A stretch of DNA of 64,000 nt from Trissonchulus latispiculum (lineage: Eukaryota > Nematoda > Enoplea > Enoplida > Ironidae). The notes beneath the pieces were generated by a model. That model saw only the letters and a list, made by a program, of their open reading frames with translations. It was not told the origin of the DNA and made no database searches. Shown here piece after piece: positions 1-13,600 of the stretch. Numbering within the stretch: position 1 is the first letter of the stretch; each line of letters opens with the position of its first letter. Position numbers and translations under genes: made by a program. Location of the stretch: positions 105,690 through 169,689 of the forward strand of contig JASAND010022912.1 in assembly GCA_030248195.1 (NCBI GenBank), given 5' to 3'.

Positions 1-1124
1 CTCATCTTTTGAAAATTATCTAAAATTACTTATTTAGGAGCGTAAACTTAACATTGCACGTATTTCCAATTCTTGTTGGCTTAGCGAAGATAGACCCTCC
101 CGTTCCCAACGCATAACAAAATTCTCCTTGAATGATGACATCATCCTTTCGTCAGTTGGGAGTTTTGTCAAGTCACAGAGCGGTCGGTTTCCTAGATTGG
201 GGGTCCCTCCTTTCGCGTTCCTACACCTAAAGCGTAAGTCTTTCTCTTTGTTTTTTTTTCCTTTAAAAACTTCTTTAACTCACCTTTTCTAATCCCCTGG
301 TTCTGTCTTAACCCCCCTTTCAATTTATTTTGCCCGTTAACTCCTAACTCCCCCTCCCCCTCTCCGTCCTAATTTGCGGGGTTGCCCCCGTTCCCCCTGG
401 GTCTAACTTTACTAGCTAACCCCCCTCCCCCCAGCTTTATTGTATTTTCCCATTGCCCGTACTGTTGCTGGTCCCCCTTCCCCTCTGTTTATATTCCCAT
501 TTGTGCCTTCTGTCCTTGTTTGTTTTGCGGGTAGCCCGCTATTTTGCCTGTCCTACCTGGGTAGCCCGGAAGGATTTCCCTGTTATAATTTGCCCTGCGT
601 TATCCCATTAAATCAGCCAGTTGGTCTTTTGCCTATTTAATTTAATTGTTATTACTAAGCTTTAACTAGATTTTGATCTCTTTTCCTAGCTAGGTAGAGC
701 TCTGGGATTAGCCCGGAGCTGATTTATATCTGAGTTTAATTTGTGTGTGTGATTCCCCATTTGGTTAGGCGCCCCGTTGGCGTCCCCCAAAAATTATCTG
801 TCCCCCATTGGCGAGGCAAGTCGGTGGAAAAGAGCCGCCTGGACTAAATATCTCCACCCGCAGTCGCTGGTCAGCGTTCTTGCGCACAGTTCCCTTGTAA
901 AATTTGGGGCGTGAGCTCAGAGGTTTAATTCCCTAGCTCCCCCATATTTTACATTGCAGCCTATATGATAGCAGATGTAATGATCATGCCTGTATTTATT
1001 GGCATTTGTGAGACCCTTAAAGTGACGGCCTTAATAGTTTAATTGTATAGCTTGCATATCTCTTGTTTTTCTCATTTTCACATATCCTGTATCTCCCAAG
1101 TCCCAAGGGTCCCAAAATGTGACA
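1..1124. other. Pyrimidine-rich region, possible LTR fragment
   Basis: No gene is recognised. Positions 240-620 are strongly C/T-rich. On the minus strand the segment ending at 1124 begins TGTCACATTTTGGG, which resembles an LTR 5' end (TG...CA rule), but I cannot find the partner end, a primer-binding site or pol sequence. A tRNA B-box-like string (GGTTTAATTCC) lies at 922-932. The open frame at 440-640 is Pro/Phe/Leu-rich, which the base composition would produce by itself, so I do not call it a gene. Confidence 0.2.
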
Positions 1125-4100
1125 GTTGCGTTTGTTGTTAAACATTCCCTATAATAATTCTTCATAGGTGGCTCCGACATGTGTTACACATAGGAAAACG
1201 AAAAGTTAGGAAAAACAAGGTTGAATGAAGTTCTGACTTACAACAATGTTAGCAAAGAAATATTTCATCATGGCCTGAACAAACCGTTCACTGCACAGGT
1301 TTCGTGTGTAAATATTAACACAGTACCAAAGTAGAAGTACAATTTGTATACGCTCATTCTGAATATATCACCCTCGTAAATAGTTCAGTTTTGTTACCGC
1401 TTTTGCGTTTTACCTCAAAATACATCAGTTTTCCAAATGTTTAGATATAATGCTCCAGAGGTCGGTTGCAACAAGAAAGCTGTGCCAATTCGCAGATATG
1501 CATCAAAGACGTGTACTAAGTTTTTCTCAAATTGCTGGTGTTTAACTGTGGATGCGTGCATCAGTAGCTAAAGTCAAAAACAGCAAATTTTTAATTTTTC
1601 CAAATATAGACATATTTAATATCAAATTATAGCTCTTGATGTCCTGGACATTCATCTTTTTATGCACCAAGTTTCTACAAACAGCATGTGAAAGTTAGAG
1701 CGAGTTCAAGTTATAAGACGAAATTAGCTTTTACCAAATCGCTCAAATCCCCGTTTCTTGCTCGGTGATTGGTTTGTCATTGTAATTTATATAGTAGGAA
1801 ATACATTACGCGTATATGCTGTAAATTGATGTATTTGGCATGCCGTAAACTTTTGTCATGCTATGTGCACGCGACTTGTAGCCCTCAGCGTGGCATACTG
1901 ATGTAAATACTAAATTGTACGGACTTGAATTGCAATGTCTCTTCACTGGCTGGACCCCGGTCCCTAAAAACGTTGTCTTGTTTTCGGGGACATATGAAAT
2001 ATACAGATCCTAGCTTGAAACTGGAAAAATGTTTTTTACAGAAAAGCGCATAAACCTAATTTTAAATGGAAACACAAAGTTGTTTATTTGATGTCTGATG
2101 TCGTGAGCAAACGTGATTTAAGCAAATACCTAGGTAATACTTTTTTCTATGTGGCTATCAAAATGGTAAAATTGAAAATGGCAGTGATTTGAAAACTCAC
2201 TCTCTCTTTACACCAGGGATTATTAGGAGTCAGTTGATAATCGTGTATTCGTACTATTACAATTTGTCTTTCCTTTGAAGTTCATCCCATTCATTACAAA
2301 TTTCACTGTCGCCTTCGTCAATTATTTTAATGTTTAATATGACGTATTATTAACTGGTCGAATTCTTCCGTGTTATTTCTTATAGTGCAACTTATCAAAA
2401 TTTTGAAAGGACTAGTCAAAGAGTAGAAATTTAAAACAAAACTACGTTGTCCATATTAAACCAAGTGCAACTTATCAAAAATTTAGCAATACTAGACAAA
2501 GAGAAGAAATTTCAAACTAAACTACATCGTCTGCATTAAACTAGGACACGTCATGTTGAAGTCTTAGAAAATATAAATTGTCTTAAAAGGAAATGCCGTA
2601 AAACTTGAACTTGATAAGGACAATAGTGTAACGTTTTTGCCCCCAGAGACTGGATATTGGGCGGCCAAAGACCTTTACTGGGGTTCTGTGCGCTAGAGGC
2701 TGGATACGCAACCTGGACTTGGAGATAGTTCCAAACCAACCTCGACAAGCCTCGCCAATAATACTATACCACCAGTTGTGTGACTGTGACACATAGTTCA
2801 TCCCCTAAAGACCAGAGACTAACCCCAATAATTTCCTAGGCGGACCTACCTACCGAACTAATACAACTAATTCTTAGCTAAAATACACAAGGCCAAGTGG
2901 CCGTATTACACGTATTACAAAATTTAATATAAAGAGAGGAGGGGGGAATTAATACCAGAATATAGGAAACAGTACAGGACTTACAAATTTATGAATCCAA
3001 AAATAAGCTTAGAAATCATCATAAATCGCACAAATATGGCAGAAGCAGGAGCATAAATTTATACCAGACCGGAATTAAGTTGGCGGAGGCCCCCTTAAGA
3101 CAACTCTACTATCCTAACCCGGATTTCGAATGCGCTGAGGGCCCCGACCAAAACTGGTAAAGCAAACACAATAAATTTTGAGTGAGAAATCGCGGACTAA
3201 AAAGCGACCGACCAGCGTGAAAGAATGAACCAGACTGACTGAAAGAAGGCTGGAGGCAGCCATAGTGATTACAAAATCACGTGACATGCCTCCAGCCAAT
3301 AGAATTTTGACAAACTTTTAGAAAAGAATTTTGAGCGTAACTAGGGAAATGCATGATCTATCTTTGCACAAATACTGACAATTACAACATTTCAAATTAA
3401 AATTATAGGTTATCGGGGCATTTTTGACGAAAACAAGATACATAAACTAGGATTAATTTTGAATGAAGAATCTTTTTAAATAATAAGCGAAATATGACAG
3501 TAGGGCATCTCCGCCCTACTGTACAATAGCACCCTCTGAAAATTGCAGACTTAGAATAAAGTGCTGAATCTAAATTTAAATTGGCTGTATTGTATGTAAC
3601 TTTATATAACCTAGGATTAGTCTATTACAGATTTCTGATGATCCAGACATCAGACACATCAGAATATATCTCTGGTATCAGATATTTCTGATATTTCTAT
3701 AACATAAGATTTCAACGTCGAAGGTTTCTGCATGCATGTTTTGTCAACTAAATCTCATTAAAATATCTTTAGCTTAACTCTACTTATAAATTTTGGTGGT
3801 CACAAAATAATTGGTCATTTATTGATTTGTGATATATTCAACAACATACTTTGACATAACTTAGTTCAAATGCTTTGACTAAGTTTGAATTTAGATTTTC
3901 AGTAAACCTTCAGACTATGGAACTAACAAGAGTAGCGTCTTTACTGTTGCGGTTGTCCTAGAATTATCAGTCTCGCGTGAATTCTCTCTGCACTGCGAGC
4001 TTCATCTTTAGTAACACTTTCTATTGAAGGTAGGAAATAATTATTTTTACCGTTATTTTATTATTTGACAGGACGTATCAGAATTGACCTTATTTGACCA

Positions 4101-5574
4101 GAGTGGTAGTATGTGGCCAATTGCTGTAGATAGACCATTGCATAATACTTAAATTAGGTGGTAACTAATGAAGGCCCTTAAACAAGGCAGTCATTTGATA
4201 GAATTCTAAACTGTATTCAAATTATAAACGATCATGTGTAGCCAAATCTGTTTTCACTGTATCACGTTGGCGTTCCTTATTTTGAATTCGAAATTTATTT
4301 ACAGTGGAGGAGCCAATCGCAATGCTACCTTGAAAACTGCGCTCGGTAAAGTCTCATTGACCACTTGAAGATGATAAGACCACCAAACACAGATGAAGGT
4401 TGCCTATTTACAAGGACAATTAATTAAAATTAAAGAAAAATACTAATTCAGCTGTTCTGGTTATTGAATGAGTATTTTTCATTTGCCGTTCCCAGTTTCT
4501 TTTTAGTTTCAATGAACGTACTAACACACATCGGATTAACTAAAAAACATCAGTTCTATGCGTCTTGGAAAATATACTGTAACACTGGACATACGTATTG
4601 TTGCAACATACAACTTACATAATTTTGTTTTTAATATAATGTCTTTAAAACTACAGTAAATGTACATGTAAATGTTGACGATGTTGACATAAATAGCGCT
4701 GACACAGATTACGTAAAAACGGGCTGTCGAGGCCCCTTGGTTTACTGATGAACTAATAAACTAAACTTTCTTAGAGAGGTGTCTAGTTGTTCATCCCTTG
4801 AGGACCCGCAACAGTAACTTGTAATACTGATCAAAACTACGCAGGTATACCTTTATGTATATAACTTGGAAAACATCACAAAATTAAAAACCTGACAAAA
4901 CCTCGAAGAATTTGACTAACCTACTTCATATTCTCGATTCTCCTTTTCTCTCTTTTCTAATTACCCTTTCAGGGGCCCAGGTTATGTAAAAAGGAAGGAT
5001 GAGTTGACGTCAAAACGCAGTTTGAAGAATAAAGTATCTTTTATCAGTCGTATTGCTCGTCGTTGTCGTCGTCTTTCAATCAATTCTCGTCGTCGCCTGT
5101 CAATTCTATTAACGTCCCCATTTAAACTAGTACTGAAACAAACTACTCATTCAAGATTGATCCATTCAGAACAAAATATATTAGAGAAATTACAAAAGCA
5201 ACTACAAATCCACACCTGAGAAGAAACACCTTACTCAAACGTAATTGTACAATCTGAAGCCTCGAACGTATTGTTCTAACTATTACAATAAACCGTTACA
5301 ATAACAAGATACATAGTGGTACTTTTCAAATTCTAAACTAATACTTTCCATGAATTTGGAGGAATCCCTACGACATATACATTGTTTAAGTTCACATTTT
5401 TTGGTTGAACGAAGGACACAAGCAAACCAACGCCCAACCAACCAAAAGTGATTCTGATACAGAAAGCTAAATAAAAATAAAATTTGCAGTGGAAACTTGA
5501 TGCAGACTTTAATATTTTTAAGGTAGTATTCTTTTGTAATGGAGAAGTGTAAGTTTTGGCAAGCGAACGTTATT
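1125..5574. other. AT-rich intergenic DNA, no gene seen
   Basis: I see no open frame with recognisable protein features on either strand. The only clear structure is the 80 bp tandem duplication listed separately. Short open frames at 2551-2801, 3114-3299 and 5004-5219 show no domain, signal peptide or splice context that would support them. Confidence 0.5.
2384..2542. repeat. Two-copy tandem repeat, period 80 bp
   Basis: Two adjacent units start with AGTGCAACTTATCAAAA at 2384 and 2464 and run in parallel to ATTAAAC. They differ at scattered positions, so this is an old local duplication. No function is evident. Confidence 0.8.
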
Positions 5575-6784
5575 ACTATAGTCTAGCAAACTTAAACTGG
5601 ACCAAAAGAGTGAGTTTTGTGGAGAGTTTATTATTCAAGTTAAGTATGACAATGTATATATTTTCTGAAAGCTGAGAAATCAGAGATTTCAAAAAATTTT
5701 AAAAATTCTAAAATTTTAGAATTTCAAATTTCAGAAATTTTAGAAACTGTAGGAAAAGAAAAAATATGCGAAACGTAGTCGAGTTTGGTATCAAATGAAA
5801 GGTCTCGTTCAGGAGAACGCGAATATGTATCAATTATGCGGATTTAGTGCGGCACGTGGATCCAGCGGGCCCATATCCCGAAAAATAAAAGTTGCTCCAA
5901 TCGCTACAAACTTGGGCTCATTTGAAAGCTCTCATCACGCTGAGTGAAAGTTATAATTGCGTCATCGCTCAAAAATGCTGTCTGTGAAAGTTATCCCTCT
6001 TTAAACCCCAAAAATGGGCTGTTTGGACACTTTTGGAGGGTTTAATCAGGGCTAGCGAAAGCTGTGAGCTGAATCAAGTCAAGCCAATGCGCTACATTTA
6101 GCGTCTCATCATTATCCACAACTGCGTAAAAATTGCAGCTTTGGATCTTCATGCATGCGTAAGATAAGCTAATTTAAACAAACTTCAAAGGAACCGACAC
6201 GGCATGAAGATGCAAAGCTGCAATTTTTACGTAGTTGTGTATAATGATGAGATGCAAAATGTAGCGCATTGGCTTGACTTGATTCAGCTCACAGCTTTCG
6301 CAAGCCTGGGTTAAACCCTCGAAAAGTGTTAAGACTACCTGGTTTTGGTGTTTAAAGAGGAATAACTTTCACAGACAGCATTTTTGAGCGATGACGCAAT
6401 TATAACTTTCACTCAGCGTGATGAGAGTTTTCAAATGAGCCCAAGTTTGTAGCGATTGGAGCAACTTTTATTTTTCGGGATATGGGCCCGCTGGAACCAC
6501 GTGCCGCACTAAATCTGCATAATTGATACATATTCGCGTTCTCCTGAACGAGACCTTTCATTTGATACCAAACTCGACTACTTTTCGTTTATTTTTTTCC
6601 TTTTCCTACAGTTTCTAAAATTTCTGAAATTTGAAATTCTAAAGTTTTAGAATTTTTAAAAAATTTTTGAAATCTTTGATTTCTGAGCTTTCAGAAAATA
6701 TATACATTGTCATACTTAACTTGAATAATAAACTCTCCACAAAATTCACTCTTTTGGTCCAGTTTAAGTTTGCTAGACTATAGT
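5575..6784. repeat. 1.2 kb near-perfect palindrome (foldback element)
   Basis: The left arm starts ACTATAGTCTAGCAAAC and the right arm ends with its reverse complement at 6784. The arms are about 590 bp each, nearly identical, and meet around 6150-6200 with a short non-palindromic centre. There is no open reading frame of note. The structure fits a long-inverted-repeat (foldback) transposable element or a recent inverted duplication. The outermost shared bases, with CGTTATT-like flanks, suggest the full ends may lie slightly further out. A single-stranded form would fold into one hairpin of about 590 bp. Confidence 0.9.
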
Positions 6785-8422
6785 TAGCTTCAAAATAACG
6801 GCAAAACTACGTTATCAAAATGTCGCCGGTAGTAATGCATTTCGGTTGCTTTGCGGTACATTAAGTTTTAACTTGAACAATTGCAAAACCCTTTTTACAC
6901 GATATAGATAAAAGTCTTAACACAGTTCGTATTAGACAGTTTAAACATTGTTGAAGCGTAATGGTTGGAATAACCCTTTTAACTACAGATTCTTTAATGT
7001 CTTTAATCATTTGTCTCAGTATTATCACATACAATTGCATATGTCTAGCATGTATTCCATATAATGCTTCAGCAGGACTACCATAATTTATTCCTTTATT
7101 CTCTGAGTGTAAGTCAGTTGGACATTTGTTCCTTGAGCATTGATGACGCAAATTAATAGGCAGACAATTGGTGATAAAGGATAGCCATTGAGCTGTCAAA
7201 TTTTGACATAGCGTAGCGTTTTATTAGAATAATGTACACAGTTGTTTCCAATTTTCCCAAAGCTTGCTTAGTTTGTTCGCAATTTCAATACAATAATGTC
7301 TTCAATTCAACAATGCCTGTTTATGAGGTGGAAGTTACAGAGATGTTCGTATCTTGAAACATCTGAAAACAATCACAAGAAGAGATGACAAGTGAATTTG
7401 GATGGATTTGTCCGCTGCAGACTATTTTCTGAAACAAGTTGGGAAACCAGATCAAATTGCATTGGATACGAGAAATTGGCAGAAAGCATGAGCTGTAAAG
7501 GTAGGAACTTCCAGCTTGGACTTGAGCGTTTTCACCACTTCCGGCGTGCATAAAACAGCTAATTTAATGGATTGACTAATTTATTTCCTTTTATAACATT
7601 AATTACAGCGAGTTGGAACTCTTGTGTCTTGAATGTGTTATTCGAGTGCTGAAAGCCAGGATTAATTGTCGATGTGCTCTATACCGTTCTTAACGAGATT
7701 TCAACTTTGCCTCAGTTCAGTTTGTACGGCCTCCATTTAGCGACCTGTTGTGTTGCTTTTTTATTGAATCGTCCGTTGCACAAATCTCAGCATAGACTAA
7801 ATAAAATTGCTTCTTGTCTAATTGCTTGTAGGTCTACTGAGCTTAGACTTTATTTCAGCTAATATTTTACTCGTTTGAAGTAGTTTTACCCAATATTTGT
7901 TGTTGAGCAATTCTATGCTAATGCGTAATTTAATTACCGGACAACACTTTGCGGTCCGCTCTATGCTTAGTTATCTCGTTTCTCGAAAATTATCCTGGTT
8001 TTATTGGGTAAATATAATTCACGCTCACTGAGCAGATGTAGACTTAGTTAACATAAGAGAACGTCATCGTAAGGTCAATTTGAACCCTGCCCGTTTAGTT
8101 CCCCAAGCCAACACAAATGAAACTTTAATTTTATTAAAACAATGTAAATAAAGTCAATTTACTGTTTTTTAGCAATTTTACATCAATGTGTATTTTGATA
8201 ATAGGCTAATTAAAATATAGACACGCAAAAACTAAAATCGACCCTACGCAATTTATTACACAACTTGAAACAATCCTGTTGGCTAGAGAAACTTTATTTT
8301 TAAACTAACAGAAAAGAACATTAAGGATTGCCTTTCGAAAATTTAGGTCAACGACTCTTATAACAATAAAAACTCTTTACCAATCTTTACCAACGACAAG
8401 AACAACGGGAGAGGACAAGTTA
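6785..8422. other. Intergenic DNA, no gene seen
   Basis: Open frames of 62-112 codons occur on both strands (for example 6861-7199 minus). They have no recognisable domain and no supporting splice signals or conservation within the window. Confidence 0.45.
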
Positions 8423-9865
8423 CGCATCGTTTGGAACCCAAAACCTACCGCTTATGAAGTTATAAACTATTAGCTGCTGACTCCAGCAGTAAGAGGTTAT
8501 TTTCCCGGTCTGTCTAACGTATGTTTCTGAAAGCGTTGAAATTTTTACTAGACTGTTACTCCGGTTTACTTAATTTTGACTGACCTAATTGAATTTTACA
8601 AGCAGCTGTAAGTTGGTTTGTATGTACAAACACTCATAGATACGAACTTAAAGTAACCACTCGCGACTTCATTAACATTGTCTTAGTGGTTTCTTGAATA
8701 CGTTAACTTCCACAGGGAATGCAGAAGATTTTCCGACAGTTAATCAACAAATTTTCAAAATTTTCGCATTCTATTGAAAGCTGTAACTAAAAGTTCGCAA
8801 TTTTCTTGAAACTTTGTCTCGAAATATTTTCAAACTTTCTCTGACGTTGTGCAATATTTCAGAAAACAGTCGTGTTTTCCATAAATTTGTATGGATTATT
8901 AGACAATTTTCAAAAATGGCCAGATGTAGCGAGTTTGACTTAGGAATACAATTTGGAAATGAGTTTTGAGTCTATATTTATCAAAAGTAATATTTCATGC
9001 ATAATTTCGTGCATACAATGATGTGAATTCATTGTTCAGGTGCAAACAATTCCGAATTTAAAAGGCATGGAACAAATATGTGAGATAAACTTTTTAAAAT
9101 ATTTTAAAGCGAATTGTGGTTCTGGCGGAATACAGTAGGTGGCTCGATATCTTTGACGTCTCTTGTGAATTTTTTCAAATTTTCAAAATTGAAGCAAATT
9201 TCATTCCGCAAGAATATAAATTTAATTTCAGTTAAGAATTAATGAAACAAATTCTCTGACTGTTTGCATTTTTTGCAAATACATCAGAAGAAGCATGAAA
9301 ACAGTGGTTATTGAAGAGGAGGTAATATAAAACAGTGTTACTGTGGACATTGATGATTTCAAATCATTTACAGTTAAAATTTTATAATTTTCAAAAATAA
9401 TTTTTTGAAAATACAATTATAAACCTAAAATACAAAACCCTGGCTTTCAAAGTAATTAGTAATAAAATGCCAGTGAAAGAGTTTGAAGTCGTATTTCGTC
9501 AGTGTAATACGCAATTGAATAATTGGAATTTCCTTAACCGAGCAAGTACACCTGACAATTTCGCTATAACAATTATAATCTAACGATTCAGACTGATTTA
9601 TTAGACAATTAACAACATCCACTCAAGCCCTGCCTGAATGTGACCAAAAATGCTACTTCAAAATTTATTCGGCATGCTTTTTGTAAAGCAATTGAAGTTT
9701 TTTGTGCTCTCAAAGGATTCGGAGGTTTAAATTCATAACTGCAATATCGAAAATCTCCATGTATATACTCACGTTTGTTCACTGATCAGAGGGTTGGATA
9801 ATCATTACTGTTTTGACGGCAAATCTCGTTCTCTAAAATTAGTGTTCAATTCAAATATGCAGACT
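8423..9865. other. Duplicated non-coding stretch with a conserved short frame
   Basis: No recognised gene. A minus-strand frame at 9425-9622 (65 codons) is kept in copy 2 (38133-38330) with two residue changes. The surrounding non-coding DNA is equally conserved, so conservation alone says nothing about coding here. Confidence 0.4.
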
Positions 9866-10645
9866 ATCAATCCAAATTCATATTTTCCTCTGCTTCAACG
9901 AATTCAGCTTGGCAAAATTTGGCTTCCTTATATAATGCAGAGCGTTTGAGGTTATGATAGTGAACGCTGTTCTTGCGCTCACCAAGCTTTGAATCAACTT
10001 CCTGCTAATAGAGGTAGTAGACAATTGACGAAACTTGAATGCTGTGCCAGGCAATCAAAAACCGCTTGTTAGGAGGTTGTACAGGATCTGTCCAACATGA
10101 TGAAACAACATAAATGAAATAGGAATCCACGATTGAACCAAATAACCGTCTGGGATCATTGGTACAGGAGTTAGGGGCAATCGCAAAACCGTGTTATGCA
10201 CACTAAGGATCTGCTGTGATGAGTTCAGCTGAGCCAGGATGAGCGAGCACAGTTGTCGTTGTCAGAATGCGAGGAGCAATCCCTTTTTCTAACATTTTAT
10301 CGACCGTTTCAACCGTTTCTAGCAAGAACAGTTTGATGCAAGTTTCTGAAAAACAAACATGTTTCCTCACAAAGGTCGTTAAAGAAACGATCCCTTCTCC
10401 CAGCCAGTCCGCATCCGCAAGAACCTGAAAGAATTGTCCTCGGGGATCGTTCTCCAGTGTGTTTCTGGCGAAGCCATAGTCTGCAAGATATGGGGCTCCA
10501 GGATGATTTTCCAGAATTTTCAGAAGTCTGGTTTCTTGTGGAAAAATTTCGCCTTCAAATTTATCCATTTTTTGGTCTTCTATGGGTGTAACCTTAATTA
10601 TTTCTTTTCGCTTATCAGATTTGGCCACACCAAAATAGAGCACGC
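9866..10645 (-). pseudogene. Kinase-like pseudogene, copy 1
   Basis: The minus-strand frame 10645-10203 reads like the N-lobe and catalytic-loop part of a protein kinase domain. It has a G-loop-like start, EIIKV in the place of the VAIK lysine, an E-rich helix C (GEIFPQETRLLKIL) and a segment EKGIAPRI where kinases have GI-HRD. It ends ITADP-stop where DFG would be. It probably follows an intron, since CCTTAG precedes the exon at 10645. A second frame downstream (10203 to about 9866) resembles a C-lobe (VGQILYNLLTSGF), but it is in another phase and carries an in-frame TGA at 10055-10057 where copy 2 has CGA. The HRD and DFG signatures are lost, so even an intact version would be a pseudokinase. 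Family assignment is by eye. Confidence 0.5.
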
Positions 10646-12646
10646 CTAAGGTAAAGCCGACTGAAATCTCCGGTTATTCAGCCAACATAAAGTCATCTTC
10701 TCTTAAGCTAATGCATACGAAATTTGAACTCATTCTAAAATAGGTTGCACATTTGTATAAAAGATACTAAATCTGGTATCTTGACCAGGTCAAAATAAAA
10801 AATCAAAAAATGGAGGAAAATCTATAATTATTAAATTTTAATTTATCGCTGAAACTAATTAATGTCTATGCATTTTTCCAACCACATTACATAATACGTA
10901 AGAGTATGACAAGAACTGTGTGATATATGTGTTGCGCAACGAAACCCATTCTCTGTTGGCCTATAATCTATGAATTCGCTGGTGTTCATAATGGCACTTT
11001 GCTTGAGTTTTCCATTAGACATCAATGGTGTGTGACTTCACCTGAGTGATGTCATTTTACAGATACTGGTAAATCGTGAATGCTTCTGTGTATCAGTGAG
11101 CTATCACGTCTGCCATACCTTTTATATCCACTACATCATCTTGATTTAACAGATTTCCACCAATTTCTTAATTTTTGACAACATTTATTGGCAAGCACTT
11201 TTCAAAGCTAACTGACAAAATTTCGGAAACCTTGTAAGTCTAACTTTTGTAGTGAATTTAAACGGGAATAATAAATAATGTCAGACAGCAGTCCTTGATT
11301 TGTTGAGAAGTCAGAGCACATTTTACTTTTAATGATTGATTCACTCCAGTGAATAAGTGATTTGAACGAGTACTTAGTGAGATTATACCATAAAAATCAT
11401 ACTGCTAAACCGAAACTGCGCTAAAACAAACAACAGTATTATTTTAATTGTGAGTTTACGCCAATAATTAATTCAACTTTTAAATTAAATAATGTTAGAA
11501 GGCGCAGTTTGACTCAAACTTTTTATTGCAAGAGACTAAAATCTCATTCTATGTTGAACCTACAATAAAAAATCTGCATAATCTATATATTAACTAGGGG
11601 TCGAGTCCGGTTTTGTCACAAGAACCCGAGAACTGAGGAGGTCTTTTAACTTGAACGGAAATGATCTTGTAAATTAGGCATCAATTTGTCGCAAAAGCTA
11701 CGTCATTTTTAAAAGTCTCAATAAAATCCTCTATCTTTGAAAGCAATCTTCAAATTTTGATCATATTTAATGAACCTTTATCTGAAAATGCCGATTAAGC
11801 AGAAATTTCAAAACAACAATACCTTTTTGTCTAGGACCTTGACCAAATTTTACTTTCTCTTTATTTTGACGGTACCAGGCATGTTTCTTGTTCAAACTGG
11901 AGTGTTACTCCAAGACCCAATGTTAACATATGGCCTGGCTTTTGCGAGCAAATGTAATAGCAAGTAAGACTACATTAAATAATTATATTTGAAAATGTAC
12001 AACTGGCAACTAAAACGGCAAACAAATTTCAAATGATTTGGACTGAGATTGTTGCTCTATTTAACTGAATAATATAATTCTGAAATAGATGTACAGAAAC
12101 TAATAAAATCTGTCAACCTTTGCTCAATTCACATTTGTCAACAATAATTGGAAATCTCTGATTTTACCAAGGCTATACTTGTATTCAATAAATCATATAC
12201 TACTGAATTGAATAATTCCAAAGTTATTAACTCTAGTAAAAGCTACGTTCTCTAGTTGAACTATAATAAAATGAATGATATTTTTGACATTTTCAGAACA
12301 CAGTCCTGATGACAATATTGAAAACTTTCCAGACAAAACGTATAGTGCTCGCTCTTAGTAATGAAATAAGTTTCCACGGTATGGTACAACTGACATTTAT
12401 TTAACTGACTAATTGGACACCAGATTAATATTAATTAATTAATACAAAATTGATGATAGAACCTTCTTGATTATTGGATTTGTGGTATAGATCCTTCGCA
12501 CTAGAAACGTCATAGGCTAAGATTAGGTGAGAAATACAAAAGTTTTGCTAAAAAATTTTGATCATTTATAAATGATTTTAGTTTAGAGACTGGAAGCTGT
12601 CACATAATTCCAGAAACAGCTCAACATCTGTACCGGAGATTTGTCC
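10646..12646. other. Duplicated intergenic DNA between kinase-like fragments
   Basis: I recognise no gene. The plus-strand frame at 11770-11967 is broken by a one-base difference in copy 2, so it is not treated as coding. The stretch could contain introns or missing exons of the neighbouring kinase-like sequences. Confidence 0.4.
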
Positions 12647-12934
12647 TCATTTTCTCATATATGGGGGACAGGGATATATATCCATCACTGGTGAAGTCAG
12701 GAAATACATTATACGTACGTGGTCGCGGATCTTTAGCGATGTAGTCAAGGCAAATACTTAATCAAGCAGTGGCACTTGCCCCGGCTTACATTCCAGTATT
12801 TTTATTATCTTGGTTTCAATAGGCACGATTTCTCCGTCTAACTCGTCAACTTTCTGGTGGTTTAGGTGGAAATCTTCATTATCACCCTTTTCGATTAACT
12901 TGACAGGGCTTAGAAATATAGCCCAAGTGTAAAG
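12647..12934 (-). pseudogene. Second kinase-like fragment, copy 1 (nonsense mutation)
   Basis: The minus-strand frame starting LYTW at 12934 aligns by eye with the kinase-like exon at 10645. KVDELDGEIVPIETKIIKIL matches KMDKFEGEIFPQETRLLKIL, and PLLD-VFA matches YLADYGFA. Copy 1 has TAA at 12758-12760 in that last motif, while copy 2 has TAC (Tyr) at 42127-42129. The frame ends with TGA at 12647-12649. It is therefore a dead paralogue of the upstream fragment, and the segment already held two kinase-like copies before it was duplicated. Confidence 0.5.
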
Positions 12935-13498
12935 CCTATGGATATGGGAAGTTTTTCATCTAGCAGTGGTTTATACTGACCATGTGTAAGGGAAATCTAT
13001 TCAACATTTTATTCTACCAGAGAGATTTTATATCCAGTTTTTGTTGAATCCTCTCTCTAGTTTAGTTATATACCAAAATAGAAATATTATAAGCTCTGAA
13101 CGAAGCTTATAAATAAATTAGATAGAGTATATATTCCTAATAAGATAGACTATTCCAAGTTGATCATTATCTCCAGACGTGTATGGTGTATTACTTTGCA
13201 GGTTGGCCTTGCATTCTGTACTACATGCGCGGATACTGTGTGATGTTCTGGACGCCTATCTATTTGTAACCTTGCCAAGACAGTATAGTTTGCGGATAGT
13301 TCCTGTGTGTCCTACCGAAGTTGTTCTAGAACAAAACAAAACAAACAACCAGCTGTATTAATTTGCCATATGCTCATGCCATGTCATGCCATTTATGCTT
13401 TCGAGGTATTCCATGTCTTACCTCAGGAAAGAGCTTATAAGAAGACTTGAGCATCCAATTGCCTTGATTAGTTAATCAAGAAAAGATCATTAGTTGTG

Positions 13499-13600
13499 AT
13501 CTGAGACTTATGCTAGGCAAGTGTCGACCCCGCTTAAATCAGAAATCACTGTTGCGATCTGAGACTTAGACTACCGGCAAGTGTCGACCCCGATTAACGA
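13499..13600. repeat. Direct repeat containing a 20-mer seen elsewhere
   Basis: Two units beginning GATCTGAGACTTA each carry GGCAAGTGTCGACCCCG followed by CTT or ATT (13516 and 13576). The unit spacing is about 60 bp. Copy 2 keeps both (42883 and 42943). The same 20-mer occurs inverted at 28365-28384 in the hairpin-rich block. Confidence 0.7.

Noticed and set aside
11770..11967. 65-codon plus-strand frame
   Set aside because: Copy 2 has a one-base deletion in a T run that breaks it.
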